Positions 54,779 through 63,956 of a stretch of DNA of 64,000 nt are shown here, piece after piece. The notes beneath the pieces are model-generated. The model saw only the letters and a list, made by a program, of their open reading frames with translations, was not told where the DNA came from and did not search any database. Each line of letters starts with the position of its first letter. Position 1 is the first letter of the stretch. The DNA is from Lacticaseibacillus zhaodongensis (GTDB taxonomy: Bacteria > Bacillota > Bacilli > Lactobacillales > Lactobacillaceae), in the NCBI RefSeq assembly GCF_009687905.1, contig NZ_BLBG01000003.1:160033-224032 (forward strand), written 5' to 3'. A program made the translations under genes and the position numbers.

Positions 54779-57058
54779 GTGAAGCAAAGGTTTGATTGGC
54801 AACTAGAGAAGCAAGCAGACGCGGGTCGCGTTTCCGAGATTGCGCAAAAGCTGAACGTGACGCCATTTATCGCGCAGCTACTGGCGCAGCGGGGCATCAC
54901 CGACGAGCAAACGTGGGCAAAATTCAAAGAGCCTGATCTGAACAATCTGCACGACCCCATGTTGCTCCACGACATGTACAAGGCGGTTGCCCGGATCACC
55001 CAGGCGGTCGAAAATGACGAAAAAATTGTCATTTACGGGGACTACGATGTCGACGGGCTGACCAGCTCGACCATCATGAAGGAAGCCCTCGAGAGCATCG
55101 GTGCCGAACCCCAGGTCTACATTCCTAGTCGCTTCACTGACGGCTACGGGCCGAACCTGGCCGCGTACAAGCGGCTGCAGGCAATCGGCACGCAGCTATT
55201 GATCACCGTCGACAACGGGGTCAGCGGCAAGGACCCCATTGCTTGGGCGATGGCGAACGGGATGGACGTGGTTGTCACCGACCACCACGAACTGCCCGAT
55301 GTGTTGCCGGACGCGGTGGCGGTTGTGCACCCGCGTTATCCAGGAACGAACTATCCTTTTGGTGACCTCTCTGGGGCCGGCGTTGCACTCAAGGTGGCCA
55401 CTGCGCTGCTTGGAGAGCTGCCCGTGGAAAGTGTCGACCTGGCCGCACTGGGCGCAATTGCCGATGTGGTCAGCCTGACCGACGAGAACCGGATTTTTGC
55501 GCAGGTGGGCCTGCAGATGTTGCGGAAGCAGCCGCGCACCGGTCTCGCTGCCCTGATGAAGGTTGCTGGCGTTGACCCGGCGACTGCCGATGAGCAAACG
55601 GTTGGTTTTGCCATTGCACCGCGGCTGAACGCACTGGGGCGGCTAGGAGATGCGAGTGACGGGGTCAAACTGCTCACGACTTTTGATGAAGCCGAAGCGA
55701 CCGAGCTCGCCACCGAGATCGACAGCACCAATAAAAAGCGGCAGCAACTCGTCAGCGACATCTACACGCAGGCGCTGGCCATCGCGCAGGCGCCGGACAA
55801 CGTGGACGCACCGGCGCTGGTGATTGCTGGTGAAAATTGGCACCAGGGCGTGCTGGGTATCGTGGCCAGCCGGATCGTTGAGGACACCGGCAAGCCGACC
55901 GTCATCTTGACCATCGACCCGGAGACGGGCGAAGCGAAGGGGAGCGGACGCTCCGTGCCTAGTTTCCACCTGTTTAAGGGCTTGCAACACGCCGCGGACA
56001 CGATGGAGCAGTTCGGGGGCCACGCCATGGCCGCAGGGCTGAGTCTCAAAGCCGACCGCATTGACGACCTGCGGAATAAGCTGCAAGAAGCCGCTGCTGA
56101 ATTCGTCACCAGCGACACCAAGCCGCCACTGGCCGTGACCGCGCGGGTCGACTCGCGCGACATCACAATGGCGAATTATCAGGCGCTCAGTGAGCTATCT
56201 CCTTTTGGGGAGGGCAACCCGCAGCCGGTGTTTAGCCTTGTGCCGGAAATTGTTGATCAGGTCAAGCAGATCGGCGCAGACGGGAAGCATCTGCGTTTCC
56301 GCGTGGACGGTAATTACGGCGCGATTGCGTTTGGCATGGGCGCCATTGCTAGTGAACTGGCGAGCGCACAAAAGGTCAAGCTGGCGTTCTGCCTGAGCAC
56401 GAACACCTTCCGCGGTAATACTAGTTTGCAGCTGGAAATCAAGGATGTGCAGTTACAGCAGGATGAAGTTGTGGACCTGCGCGTGCCGAACCTGACCGCC
56501 GCCACGATGATGGAAGCCCATACCTACGCCTTCTTTGATGCCAAGGTGCGGCAGCGGCTGACCAGCCGCCTGAACTTTGGCGGCCCGACCACCATGGTCA
56601 AGGACCTGCCGGCAGCAGCCGCCAACGTGGTGTTGGTGGATGTGCCGCACAATCAAGAGGAACTGACCGCGGCGATGCGGACGGTGGCTTTACCGGTGCG
56701 CGTGTTGTTTTACGCCAGTCCCGCTGCTACGGTTGCGGTGCCGACCCGGCGCGAGTTCGGCAGTGTGCTGATGTACCTGCGGCAGCACCCAAATTTTGAT
56801 AAACACAAGCTGGCAGCGGTTGCGCGGGACACTCACCTCAATGTGTCGCAAGTGATTCTCGCTGTACAGGTGTTTTTCCAGTTGAATTTTGTTACTATAG
56901 AGGGTGCTTTGATTTCTGCGGTAGCCGATCCTGAGCACCAAGAGCTTGAATCAGCGCCTGCGTACCGGGAGCGCGAGGCCGAGCTGACCATCGTCAAGCA
57001 CCTGCAAACGGCGACCAAGGCGCAGCTGCGGCAAGAACTACTGGCTTATCGTAATTAA
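54779..57058 (+). CDS. recJ: Single-strand DNA exonuclease RecJ
   Basis: A 759-aa 5'-3' exonuclease for mismatch and recombinational repair. DHH phosphoesterase motifs: '[13 protein letters not shown]' (DxD), 'TVDNGVSG', '[10 protein letters not shown]' (DHH), and the DHHA1 region with '[10 protein letters not shown]'. An OB fold follows, and a C-terminal extension of about 190 residues typical of Firmicutes. Start GTG 54779 has AAAGGAACGG upstream. apt follows after 19 bp; recJ-apt is a common operon in Bacillota. Confidence 0.96.
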   Translation: MKQRFDWQLEKQADAGRVSEIAQKLNVTPFIAQLLAQRGITDEQTWAKFKEPDLNNLHDPMLLHDMYKAVARITQAVENDEKIVIYGDYDVDGLTSSTIMKEALESIGAEPQVYIPSRFTDGYGPNLAAYKRLQAIGTQLLITVDNGVSGKDPIAWAMANGMDVVVTDHHELPDVLPDAVAVVHPRYPGTNYPFGDLSGAGVALKVATALLGELPVESVDLAALGAIADVVSLTDENRIFAQVGLQMLRKQPRTGLAALMKVAGVDPATADEQTVGFAIAPRLNALGRLGDASDGVKLLTTFDEAEATELATEIDSTNKKRQQLVSDIYTQALAIAQAPDNVDAPALVIAGENWHQGVLGIVASRIVEDTGKPTVILTIDPETGEAKGSGRSVPSFHLFKGLQHAADTMEQFGGHAMAAGLSLKADRIDDLRNKLQEAAAEFVTSDTKPPLAVTARVDSRDITMANYQALSELSPFGEGNPQPVFSLVPEIVDQVKQIGADGKHLRFRVDGNYGAIAFGMGAIASELASAQKVKLAFCLSTNTFRGNTSLQLEIKDVQLQQDEVVDLRVPNLTAATMMEAHTYAFFDAKVRQRLTSRLNFGGPTTMVKDLPAAAANVVLVDVPHNQEELTAAMRTVALPVRVLFYASPAATVAVPTRREFGSVLMYLRQHPNFDKHKLAAVARDTHLNVSQVILAVQVFFQLNFVTIEGALISAVADPEHQELESAPAYREREAELTIVKHLQTATKAQLRQELLAYRN

Positions 57059-57077
57059 GAATTGTGAGGAATGCATA

Positions 57078-57605
57078 ATGGCAATCGATTTCAAGGACTA
57101 CATCGCGAGTGTACCGGATTTTCCAGAACCCGGCATTCTGTTTCGTGATATCTCGCCGCTGATGGCGGACGGCAAAGCTTATGGGGCCGCTACGGACGCA
57201 ATCGCTGATTACGCTAAGAACAAGGGCGTCGAGATGATCGTCGGTCCTGAAGCGCGGGGCTTTATCGTTGGCTGCCCTGTCGCATACAAACTGGGCAAGG
57301 GCTTCGCACCAGCCCGCAAGAAGGGCAAGCTGCCGCGGGAAACGGTCAGCGCAACCTACAACCTTGAATACGGCACTTCAACTTTGTACCTGCAAAAGGA
57401 CGCCATCAAGCCCGGCCAAAAAGTTCTGGTTTGTGACGACCTTCTGGCAACTGGTGGTACCATCGCCGCAACCATCGAGTTGGTTGAACAACTGGGTGGT
57501 ATCGTCGTGGGTACAGCTTTCATCGTTGAGCTCACCGATCTGCACGGCCGCGACAAGATCAAGGGTTACGACATGCTCGCACTGACCCAGTACGCTGGGG
57601 CATAA
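57078..57605 (+). CDS. apt: Adenine phosphoribosyltransferase
   Basis: Salvages adenine: adenine plus PRPP to AMP. The 175-aa protein starts [19 protein letters not shown], carries '[19 protein letters not shown]' (partial) and the PRPP loop '[13 protein letters not shown]'. A GTGAGGA site is before the ATG. It lies 19 bp after recJ and is closed by a strong terminator. Confidence 0.97.
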   Translation: MAIDFKDYIASVPDFPEPGILFRDISPLMADGKAYGAATDAIADYAKNKGVEMIVGPEARGFIVGCPVAYKLGKGFAPARKKGKLPRETVSATYNLEYGTSTLYLQKDAIKPGQKVLVCDDLLATGGTIAATIELVEQLGGIVVGTAFIVELTDLHGRDKIKGYDMLALTQYAGA

Positions 57606-57666
57606 TTTCCCGAGTGTATTGGCAGCCGACTGTTGTTCGGAAAATTGAAATTTTCTTGGACAAAAG

Positions 57667-57709
57667 AAAAAACCGTTTCCTGGCTAAACGCACAGAGAAC
57701 GGTTTTTTG
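57667..57709. terminator. Bidirectional terminator after apt
   Basis: AAAAAACCGTT (57667-57677) and AACGGTTTTTT (57698-57708), 11 bp perfect; serves apt and the minus-strand gene at 57741. Confidence 0.9.
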
Positions 57710-57740
57710 CTTTACGCACTGCTTTTTAAGCTGCTGATAG

Positions 57741-58094
57741 TTAACGATTACTAATGCGAATTGGTTGCAACTTCAATTCCTGGTACTTTTGCTTCCGTGG
57801 CTGCACGGGGGTGAGGGTCATCTCCCAAGCGCCAAGCGGGCAGAGGAACATGAAGGCGGTACTCATGCCAATGACCCAGTAACAGCCCTGCTTGAAGTTC
57901 GCACTCGGCTTGAACTTTGCAAACGGATCCTTTGCGGCCGGTTCATGAGTAATGTGCAACTTGTTGGTGTGGGTCAGGACGTTCCCAATGACCAGCTGGC
58001 CGTGTTCATTCGGCTTGGAGCTGGCCGTGCTGACCCAGAGCCCGACGGTAATGAGAATCAAAACTGAGTATAGAACCTTTTTAAATACACGCAT
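57741..58094 (-). CDS. Small membrane protein of unknown function
   Basis: A 117-aa protein starting MRVFKKVLYSVLILITVG. A hydrophobic N-terminal segment is followed by an extracytoplasmic or cytoplasmic stretch of about 50 residues, a second hydrophobic segment ('CYWVIGMSTAFMFLCPLG') and a basic tail. AAAGGTGAG lies 7 bp before ATG 58094. The promoter (TTACAA at 58152-58147 and TATGCT at 58130-58125, spacer 16) overlaps a perfect palindrome. I do not recognise the family. Confidence 0.6.
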   Translation of the reverse strand: MRVFKKVLYSVLILITVGLWVSTASSKPNEHGQLVIGNVLTHTNKLHITHEPAAKDPFAKFKPSANFKQGCYWVIGMSTAFMFLCPLGAWEMTLTPVQPRKQKYQELKLQPIRISNR

Positions 58095-58139
58095 AAACGA
58101 CTCACCTTTCAAACTACAATTACTAGCATACCATGTTGG

Positions 58140-58155
58140 CGCTTACTTGTAAGCG
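58140..58155. promoter_or_regulatory. Palindrome in a divergent promoter region
   Basis: CGCTTAC-TT-GTAAGCG, overlapping the -35 of the minus-strand membrane gene and 99 bp upstream of the YbaK start. An operator is likely; the regulator is unknown. Confidence 0.55.
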
Positions 58156-58253
58156 TCTTCGGGACATTTTCCGCTTAATGGTTTAATTTTGCCGGGCAGT
58201 TTGTTAGGCTTATCATTAGATAGTGAATTAGAATCAAGAAACGAGGCTTTGAA

Positions 58254-58760
58254 TTGAGCAAGAAGAAAGCCAAGGGTGTCGAGAAGACACTCGTGGAGAA
58301 AATTCTGGATAGCGCCAAAATCCCTTATGAGTCCGTTACCTTTGCGACCCACAAGGATGGCGACGTGATGCAGATCAATGAAGAAGACATGGCTGTTCCG
58401 GAACACAACGTCTACAAGACGCTGGTGCTCACCGGTAACAAGACCGGCCCGCTAGTGGGGATCGTGCCCCTCGACATGCACATCAACTACAAGCACCTGA
58501 GCGCCGTTAGCGGCAACAAGAAGGTCGGCATGGTGCCGCTCAAGGACCTCGTGAAGACGAGTGGTTACGAGCACGGGGCTAACAACCCGGTCGGCATTCA
58601 CCAGCGCCACAAGTACCCGATCTACTTTGGTAATGAGGCCAAGGAAGCCGGTACCATCATCATCAGTGCTGGTGAAATCGGCCGGTCAATCAAGGTCGAC
58701 GCGGTCAAGCTGGCCACGTTCGTGAATGGAAAGTTCGCGGATATATCCGAGCCAGAGTAA
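58254..58760 (+). CDS. ybaK: Cys-tRNA(Pro)/Cys-tRNA(Cys) deacylase, YbaK/EbsC family
   Basis: A 168-aa editing enzyme that hydrolyses mischarged Cys-tRNA(Pro). It starts (TTG) MSKKKAKGVEKTLVEKILD and contains 'VYKTLVLTG', 'GIVPLDMHINYKHL', 'GYEHGANNPVG' and 'GNEAKEAGTIIISAG'. AACGAGG is upstream of the TTG, which is the only start in place. The name follows family resemblance; substrate specificity is inferred. A DUF960 gene follows after 129 bp. Confidence 0.9.
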   Translation: MSKKKAKGVEKTLVEKILDSAKIPYESVTFATHKDGDVMQINEEDMAVPEHNVYKTLVLTGNKTGPLVGIVPLDMHINYKHLSAVSGNKKVGMVPLKDLVKTSGYEHGANNPVGIHQRHKYPIYFGNEAKEAGTIIISAGEIGRSIKVDAVKLATFVNGKFADISEPE

Positions 58761-58889
58761 AAACAGAGCGAAGCGGAAGCTTCTCTACGATGTCCTTGGA
58801 ACTAATAGCAACAAGTTGCAAAAGTTCCAGAGGCTGTCCCGCGTAGCTCGACTAAGAGTAGCAAAAATTCTTCCACAGGAGGCAACATT

Positions 58890-59204
58890 ATGTTTAGTGC
58901 AAACAGCAGTCGTTTCGCCACATTTGGCGTCATCTCCAAGGTGCCCGGTGACATTATTGACACCATTTGGGGCATCATCGACAACAATCTGCAGGGCGTG
59001 TTCCCGCTGCAGAATCTCCTGAAGTTTGACCTCATTGATAACAATGGCAAGCTGCAGGTGCACTTCACCGAAGAGGGTCTGAACACCGAAATGGCCTTCG
59101 ATGAGGACTTTGTCTATAGCGACAGCTTCCCGAAGGCTGTTATCGCTTATGACGACGGTTCCGCACAGACAATTCTGTTGCCGGAAGAAGCAGAGCAGGA
59201 ATAA
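58890..59204 (+). CDS. DUF960 family protein
   Basis: A 104-aa soluble protein starting MFSANSSRFATFGVISKVPGD, with 'FDLIDNNGKLQVHFTEE' and an acidic end. It fits DUF960, small proteins of unknown function in Bacilli. AGGAGG lies before the ATG. A strong terminator follows. No clue to its role beyond co-location with the YbaK gene. Confidence 0.8.
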   Translation: MFSANSSRFATFGVISKVPGDIIDTIWGIIDNNLQGVFPLQNLLKFDLIDNNGKLQVHFTEEGLNTEMAFDEDFVYSDSFPKAVIAYDDGSAQTILLPEEAEQE

Positions 59205-59255
59205 GTATCTCTAAGTAAATTACGCAGCCAGTGCCAATTTGGTGCGGCAACAGTG

Positions 59256-59302
59256 GGCCTTGAAAAATGCGGCTGGGGAGCCGGGGGTTTCAAGGCCTTT
59301 TG
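59256..59302 (+). terminator. Terminator after the DUF960 gene
   Basis: GGCCTTGAAA (59256-59265) and TTTCAAGGCC (59288-59297) with an inner GGCT/AGCC hairpin and TTTT. Confidence 0.9.
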
Positions 59303-59397
59303 TATGGTTTTGGGGGGATAAACAACACACATAGCGTAAATATGTTGACCTTTAGCGACTTTTGGTCAATTATTGAGCTAGTTTGGGGGCAACATCT

Positions 59398-60549
59398 ATG
59401 ATTCAACAAGCACTAGGCTACTTTTTCCTGATTGTAGCCAGCACGCTCGGATTTATCACCGTTTATACACAAATCGATAGCAGTATCCAGCAGGCGAATG
59501 CGGCCAAGCGCAATTTAAGTCCCCTGCGGCGGGAAATGCCAATCGTGATTTATATTTGCGCGGTGTTAATTCTGATGCGGGTGATCACCACCGGCTTTTC
59601 TGGTGAGGCTTACTGGTTATTCGTTAACTTGCAGGTCATCATCTTGGTCTATTCCAACTTCTTGGTCCCCAGCGTGCCAGCATTTTTGACGGTGCAAGCA
59701 GTGGGCGGAATCATCTTCGGGACCTCGGGGATGATGGACTGGTTTTCCTGGATTTTTCTATTCGCGTCCGACTTCATTGTGTTTGCTGAGCGCTGGTACG
59801 GGCCAAAATTCAAGCACTACCGGATGATCTACATGGTGCCGGCAATGATCATTGGTATCATTTTCTGGGCCATGATTGGGGTGCGCTTTCCAGAGCTGAT
59901 TTCCACCAGGGTCGCGGTTTTCAATGGCTTTAGCTTCTGTTACGCCTACTTTGCGCTTCAACGCTTCGACCAGGATCAGCACGTGGACCAGCAGATCATT
60001 GCCAAATTGACCCATGAGACGCAGTACGACGGGCTCACGCAGGTCCGCAACTGGAGCACCTTTCAGGAGGACTTCAATGACGCGTTCCATGCGGACGGGG
60101 AGCTAGCCTTGATTGCGCTGGACATTGACCACTTCAAGGACATCAATGACACCTATGGGCACCTAGTCGGCAACCAGGCCTTGATGGTCGTGTCCAGCAA
60201 CCTGAGCAAGTACTTCAAAGAGAATTATCCGGCTGGCCACGTGTACCGGACCGGGGGCGAGGAGTTCGCGATCATTTTGCCGCACACCGATCAGCAAGTT
60301 GCCAGTGACATCGTGCTGACCTGTCAGAAGCGCGTGCAACAGGCCCAGGTGCGTTACAGTCAGGGCGAGTTCAACCTGACCGCTTCGTTTGGCTTGGCGG
60401 TTGATGGCGGTAAACGTAGTGGCGACCCAACCCTCATGTTCAAACGCGCCGACCATTATCTCTACCAGTCTAAACACAACGGTCGGGACTGTGTGACCGT
60501 TGAGGGGCAGACCTTGCCGGCAAGCCAGAATTCAGCCGTGCATTCGTAA
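59398..60549 (+). CDS. Diguanylate cyclase (GGDEF, membrane-bound)
   Basis: Makes c-di-GMP from two GTP. The 383-aa protein has six or so N-terminal transmembrane segments (a 5TMR-like sensor of unknown ligand), then a GGDEF domain with 'YDGLTQVRNW', 'LALIALDIDHFKDINDTYGH' and the active site 'YRTGGEEF'. The inhibitory RxxD site is absent (the Asp position is Gly), so product inhibition is not expected. Start ATG 59398 has GGGGGCAAC upstream. It is the only GGDEF gene in the window and probably supplies c-di-GMP to the EAL/GT2 cassette. Confidence 0.92.
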   Translation: MIQQALGYFFLIVASTLGFITVYTQIDSSIQQANAAKRNLSPLRREMPIVIYICAVLILMRVITTGFSGEAYWLFVNLQVIILVYSNFLVPSVPAFLTVQAVGGIIFGTSGMMDWFSWIFLFASDFIVFAERWYGPKFKHYRMIYMVPAMIIGIIFWAMIGVRFPELISTRVAVFNGFSFCYAYFALQRFDQDQHVDQQIIAKLTHETQYDGLTQVRNWSTFQEDFNDAFHADGELALIALDIDHFKDINDTYGHLVGNQALMVVSSNLSKYFKENYPAGHVYRTGGEEFAIILPHTDQQVASDIVLTCQKRVQQAQVRYSQGEFNLTASFGLAVDGGKRSGDPTLMFKRADHYLYQSKHNGRDCVTVEGQTLPASQNSAVHS

Positions 60550-60559
60550 GATTAAAATT

Positions 60560-60607
60560 AAAGCTCTGCAGTTTCCGCTAGTTACCTCGGAAGCTGCAGA
60601 GCTTTTG
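60560..60607 (+). terminator. Terminator after the cyclase gene
   Basis: AAAGCTCTGCAGTTTCC pairs with GGAAGCTGCAGAGCTTT, near-perfect 17 bp, then TTTTG. Confidence 0.93.
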
Positions 60608-60633
60608 TGTTATTTAAGTTATTTCTGCGTCAA

Positions 60634-60663
60634 AAAGGCCGCGGAGTCATTCCGCGGCCTTTA
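60634..60663. terminator. Bidirectional terminator
   Basis: AAAGGCCGCGGA (60634-60645) and TCCGCGGCCTTT (60651-60662), 12-bp perfect stem; serves the minus-strand gene at 60770 and backs up the cyclase terminator. Confidence 0.85.
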
Positions 60664-60769
60664 AGCCCTCATTACACTCGTTATCACGCGTCGTCACCAT
60701 CCTGGCAGACAAAATTACATGCATGTGCAGCGTGGTGATTGGTTGCCGGCCGCAGTAGCGAAGATGCGT

Positions 60770-61198
60770 TTAGACACCCATGATCTCACCGTTAGTAATC
60801 CGCAGCCGGTCAATGAAGTAGGAGTCCAGCTGGGCCAGTGCGTTGTTCTGCACAGAAACGTTGCTCAGAAATTCGCGCTGGTTCAGTTCACCATCGTGCA
60901 TTGAGTTCATGATGCCGGTGATAGCTGAAGCATACTGGTCCACGTTTTCTGCCAGTTCGCCGTGCAGGTTGCTGTATTCTGCCGGTACCGGAATGGACTT
61001 GAACTCATTCACGAAGGGCAGGAAGCGTACGAGGTTGCGCATGAAGTACTGGTGCAGATTATTGATGTTTTCGCTCGCGAGACAATTGCCATTTACAATT
61101 TTTTGGCAAGTCTGAATGTATTCGTTGAATACTTGCTTGAACAGCAAAAGCTTTTCAAGGTGCGTCGTGATGTTGTGCAGATATGCGTTCTTGTACAT
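60770..61198 (-). CDS. Helical protein of unknown function
   Basis: A 142-aa protein starting MYKNAYLHNITTHLEKLLLF, predicted almost entirely helical, with no signal or membrane segment and two Cys. AGGGGG lies before the ATG on the minus strand, and it has its own terminator, so it is likely expressed. The family is not recognised. The helical bundle look and the convergent position next to the cyclase invite, but do not show, a signalling role. Two tandem inverted repeats lie upstream at 61332-61379. Confidence 0.65.
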   Translation of the reverse strand: MYKNAYLHNITTHLEKLLLFKQVFNEYIQTCQKIVNGNCLASENINNLHQYFMRNLVRFLPFVNEFKSIPVPAEYSNLHGELAENVDQYASAITGIMNSMHDGELNQREFLSNVSVQNNALAQLDSYFIDRLRITNGEIMGV

Positions 61199-61331
61199 GG
61201 TTATTCCCCCTAAAATTTATAATTGACAATTGGTTTCGCTTACAAGATATAGAATACACGAGATAATCCTTATTGGCAAGATAATATGACCGTAATATCT
61301 GCAAAATGTTATAAGTTTTTTGCACTTAGTT

Positions 61332-61379
61332 GAATTAGTTGCAGCACTAATTTATGTGCGAATTAGTAGAAACTAATTC
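61332..61379. promoter_or_regulatory. Two tandem inverted repeats upstream of divergent genes
   Basis: GAATTAGT-N6-ACTAATTT (61332-61353) and GAATTAGT-N4-ACTAATTC (61360-61379) share the same half-site. The rest of the 61199-61598 gap is AT-rich and shows no gene. It looks like a double operator. Confidence 0.55.
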
Positions 61380-61598
61380 TAGCCCGCAGTGTTAACTATA
61401 AGTAAGCGGAACCAGACTATTGTCATGATAAGTTCTGCACGTTTGGGTCTCCGTAACTTTTCGATGAGTAAAATATGCATATTAATATCAATTTGGCGGC
61501 GCAGTTGATTTTGGCGGTTTCAGCCTTAAGCCTGATGTCGCGGCTGTCAGGACAGGGGGATAATCAACACAAATGGGTTGATAACTGGAGGAGTCTGT

Positions 61599-62072
61599 AT
61601 GAACAATACGCAAAAATTGCCGGAACGGATCAAGGTTATTTGGCGCTTGAGTGCTGGGGGTTCGCTCATCACCGGGCTAGTGGTCAGTGCGCTTTTACTC
61701 CTGCCGCACTGGCTGTGGAATTTGCCGCAGTGGTTCGCTTACGTGGGGCTGGGGCTCACCGCGGTGTACGTGCTCGGCGAGCTGATCTTGGTGCCGTACC
61801 GCTACGCATTTTCCGGCTACCGGATCACCGACACGGCGGTGGAACTGAGCTCGGGCTTTCTGTTTAAGAAGCACATCGCCATTCCGATCGCGCGTATTCA
61901 GAACGTCACGCTTGAAGCCGGACCATTGATGCAGTGGCAAAAGCTCGAGCAGGTGGTCATCGCCACTGCCGCGACCGAACACGACATTGAGGGTGTGGAG
62001 CCGGCCGTGGCCGCGCAGCTGCGCGACCGGATCATGCGCCGGGCAATCGAGGTTCAACATGACGAATTCTAA
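61599..62072 (+). CDS. PH-domain membrane protein, YdbS-like
   Basis: A 157-aa protein with two transmembrane helices (residues about 18-60) and a bacterial PH (DUF304/bPH2) domain: 'FSGYRITDTAVELSSGFLFKKHIAIPIARIQNV' (only part quoted as a motif: YRITD, IPIARIQNV). Start ATG 61599 has GGAGGAG. It overlaps the next gene by 14 bp, the YdbS-YdbT pair, implicated in B. subtilis in resistance to some antibiotics and membrane stress. Function here is inferred. Confidence 0.8.
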   Translation: MNNTQKLPERIKVIWRLSAGGSLITGLVVSALLLLPHWLWNLPQWFAYVGLGLTAVYVLGELILVPYRYAFSGYRITDTAVELSSGFLFKKHIAIPIARIQNVTLEAGPLMQWQKLEQVVIATAATEHDIEGVEPAVAAQLRDRIMRRAIEVQHDEF

Positions 62073-63645
62073 ATGGCACCGGCAGAATGCTCTGGCAATC
62101 GTTGTGCTGTCCCTGCACTATGTGTGGACGGTGGCCTTCGCGGGGCTAATCAACCTCAACAAGGACTTGATTCGGCATCCAGTGCAGAGCCTGTTGATTG
62201 GGCTGGTGGTTTGGGCGGGGTTCCTCCTGTTCGCTGTGCTGCCGCAGTACTTCACGACTAAGTACCGGCTCACGGACGATGAGTTCATCCTCCGGCGCGG
62301 GATATTTCGGCGGCGGGTCTTACACATCAACTACGCGCACATCCAGACCGTGCAGCACGACCAGTGGTTTTTCATGAAGCCATTTGCCGTTGAATCCCTG
62401 ACGGTGGAGACCGCCGCCCACGCCAGCAAGGACCCGGAAGTCAAGCTGATTGCCGTTCCGCAGAGTCTGGCTGCAGAGCTGGAGCGCCGGCAACAGGCCT
62501 TGCGGGCAGCAGCAGAGTCGGAGCCAACCCCTGTGGTCACTGAATCAGTCCCGCTTACCGAAGTACCCACGCCGGATTATTCTCCGGAAGCCGCGGCCAA
62601 AATTTCTGCAGACAGCGCAGCTAGTTTGACGGCTAATACCCGCTCGTCTGCGGCTGCTGCAAACCGGGCGCACTACACGCACCGGCTAGATTTTGCCGAA
62701 CTCCTTGAGTATTCCCTGACCTCCCTGGGCTTCGTGTCGACGATCTTGCTGCTAATTTCCGGCTTTGCCTACCTTGGTCAGGTGCCGGGGCTGGAGGACT
62801 GGCTGACGGCGAGCTTGGCGCATTTGGCAGTTTACGTGCTGGTCATGCTGGGCGTGACGCTGTTTGTCGGCAGCGTGATCGTGTCGGTGCTGCTGACGAT
62901 GGCACGCTACTGGCACTTCACCGTCACTTTTGACGGTAGTCAGGTGCACACGACCCGCGGCCTGCTGCAAACCAATAGCGTGTCCGCACCGACAAGGCGA
63001 ATCCAGGCCGTTCGCTTCAAGCAAAATATCATTCGCGGCCTGCTGCATAAGGGCAGCGCCCAGGTCATCTTGGCGTCCGCGGTCGGTAAGAGCGACGATG
63101 ATGACGACATGGTGCTCTACCCGCTCACGCTGCGGACTGGCGTCTGGGCAAAATTGCACCGGCTCGTTGACTGGTTGCCGGCCACGGAGCCGCGCCTGCA
63201 GCACTTCACTACCGGCCGTCTAGCCATGGTGCGCAACGCGGTCTGGTTCCCGCTGCTCGTTGCGTTCGGCCTGAGCTATTATTTCCGGCCGTGGGGACTG
63301 CTGGGCTTCATCTTGCCGCTACTTGCGATTGGCAGCGGCAGCTTTGCCAGTCGGGCGCGGGGCCTCGCCATCGCGGATAAGGTTTTGTTCGTTGCGACTG
63401 GCTCGATGTTTGTTCGCCACGACTTCGCGGTCACCCGCCAGCACATTCAGGCGGTGGAGATCAAGCAGAGCTGGTGGATGCAGCGCCGCCAGCAGGTCAC
63501 CATCGTGGTGCACGTGCGCAAAGGCAACGGGGATGAGGACATCAAGCTCCAATACGTGCCCGAAGAGTGCGGCCGGAGCGTGTACGGTTGGTACCTGGGC
63601 GGAAGTGACAATCAGCTTTCGGCAACCCTAAGTACCGCGGACTAA
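62059..63645 (+). CDS. PH-domain membrane protein, YdbT-like
   Basis: A 528-aa protein with several transmembrane helices and three DUF304/PH-like domains: first with 'KYRLTDDEFILRRGIF' and 'INYAHIQTVQHD', second with 'GLLQTNSVSAPTRRIQAVRFKQ' (shortened), third with 'FVRHDFAVTRQHIQAVEIKQ'. Each has the motif of an Arg/His-rich strand followed by 'IQ(A/T)V'. An Ala/Ser/Thr-rich linker (residues about 150-215) separates the first domain. Start ATG 62059 lies inside the end of the YdbS-like gene. Both proteins probably act together in the membrane. Confidence 0.8.
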   Translation: MTNSKWHRQNALAIVVLSLHYVWTVAFAGLINLNKDLIRHPVQSLLIGLVVWAGFLLFAVLPQYFTTKYRLTDDEFILRRGIFRRRVLHINYAHIQTVQHDQWFFMKPFAVESLTVETAAHASKDPEVKLIAVPQSLAAELERRQQALRAAAESEPTPVVTESVPLTEVPTPDYSPEAAAKISADSAASLTANTRSSAAAANRAHYTHRLDFAELLEYSLTSLGFVSTILLLISGFAYLGQVPGLEDWLTASLAHLAVYVLVMLGVTLFVGSVIVSVLLTMARYWHFTVTFDGSQVHTTRGLLQTNSVSAPTRRIQAVRFKQNIIRGLLHKGSAQVILASAVGKSDDDDDMVLYPLTLRTGVWAKLHRLVDWLPATEPRLQHFTTGRLAMVRNAVWFPLLVAFGLSYYFRPWGLLGFILPLLAIGSGSFASRARGLAIADKVLFVATGSMFVRHDFAVTRQHIQAVEIKQSWWMQRRQQVTIVVHVRKGNGDEDIKLQYVPEECGRSVYGWYLGGSDNQLSATLSTAD

Positions 63646-63713
63646 TTGCTATTTGCGCCATAACGCGCCGCTGACACGATTCAGAAGATTCACGATAAAG
63701 TTAACCAGAGATA

Positions 63714-63754
63714 CTAATCAGGGCCCTCACAGCGACTGTGGGGGCCCTGATTAG
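63714..63754. other. Strong hairpin after the YdbT-like gene
   Basis: CTAATCAGGGCCC (63714-63726) pairs perfectly with GGGCCCTGATTAG (63742-63754), with an inner CACAG/CTGTG. No T run follows, so it may be a terminator of unusual kind or a stable boundary element. Confidence 0.75.
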
Positions 63755-63854
63755 CGTTAATTTGCAATACTAGGGGGTTAATTACCGTTCCGTTTGCGAA
63801 TTCTGCTAGCAAAGGTGGGTGCAATCACCAAACTTTTTCGTTGGAGGACAAATA

Positions 63855-63956
63855 GTGTCTACTATTAAACAGTACAGTCGCAAGGACGGCAGTAAACGCT
63901 GGTTGTTCACAGTGTATTTGGGCGGTAAATTTCAAGTACAAGTTAGCCACTTCTGA
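63855..63956 (+). pseudogene. Truncated integrase (N-terminal start only)
   Basis: GTG start at 63855 with TTGGAGGA upstream (63841-63848). The 33 codons give MSTIKQYSRKDGSKRWLF.. and then stop at TGA 63954. The first 22 residues look like the arm-binding N-terminus of tyrosine recombinases of phages and integrative elements ('KxxDGxxRWxFxVYLG'). Nothing of the catalytic domain follows in the remaining 44 bp. It is likely a remnant of an integrase gene, or the edge of an element cut by the window. Confidence 0.6.

Noticed and set aside
61475..61867. 130-codon open frame before and over the YdbS-like gene
   Set aside because: No ribosome site, and its second half is the YdbS gene in another frame with low-complexity Arg/Ala/Gly content.
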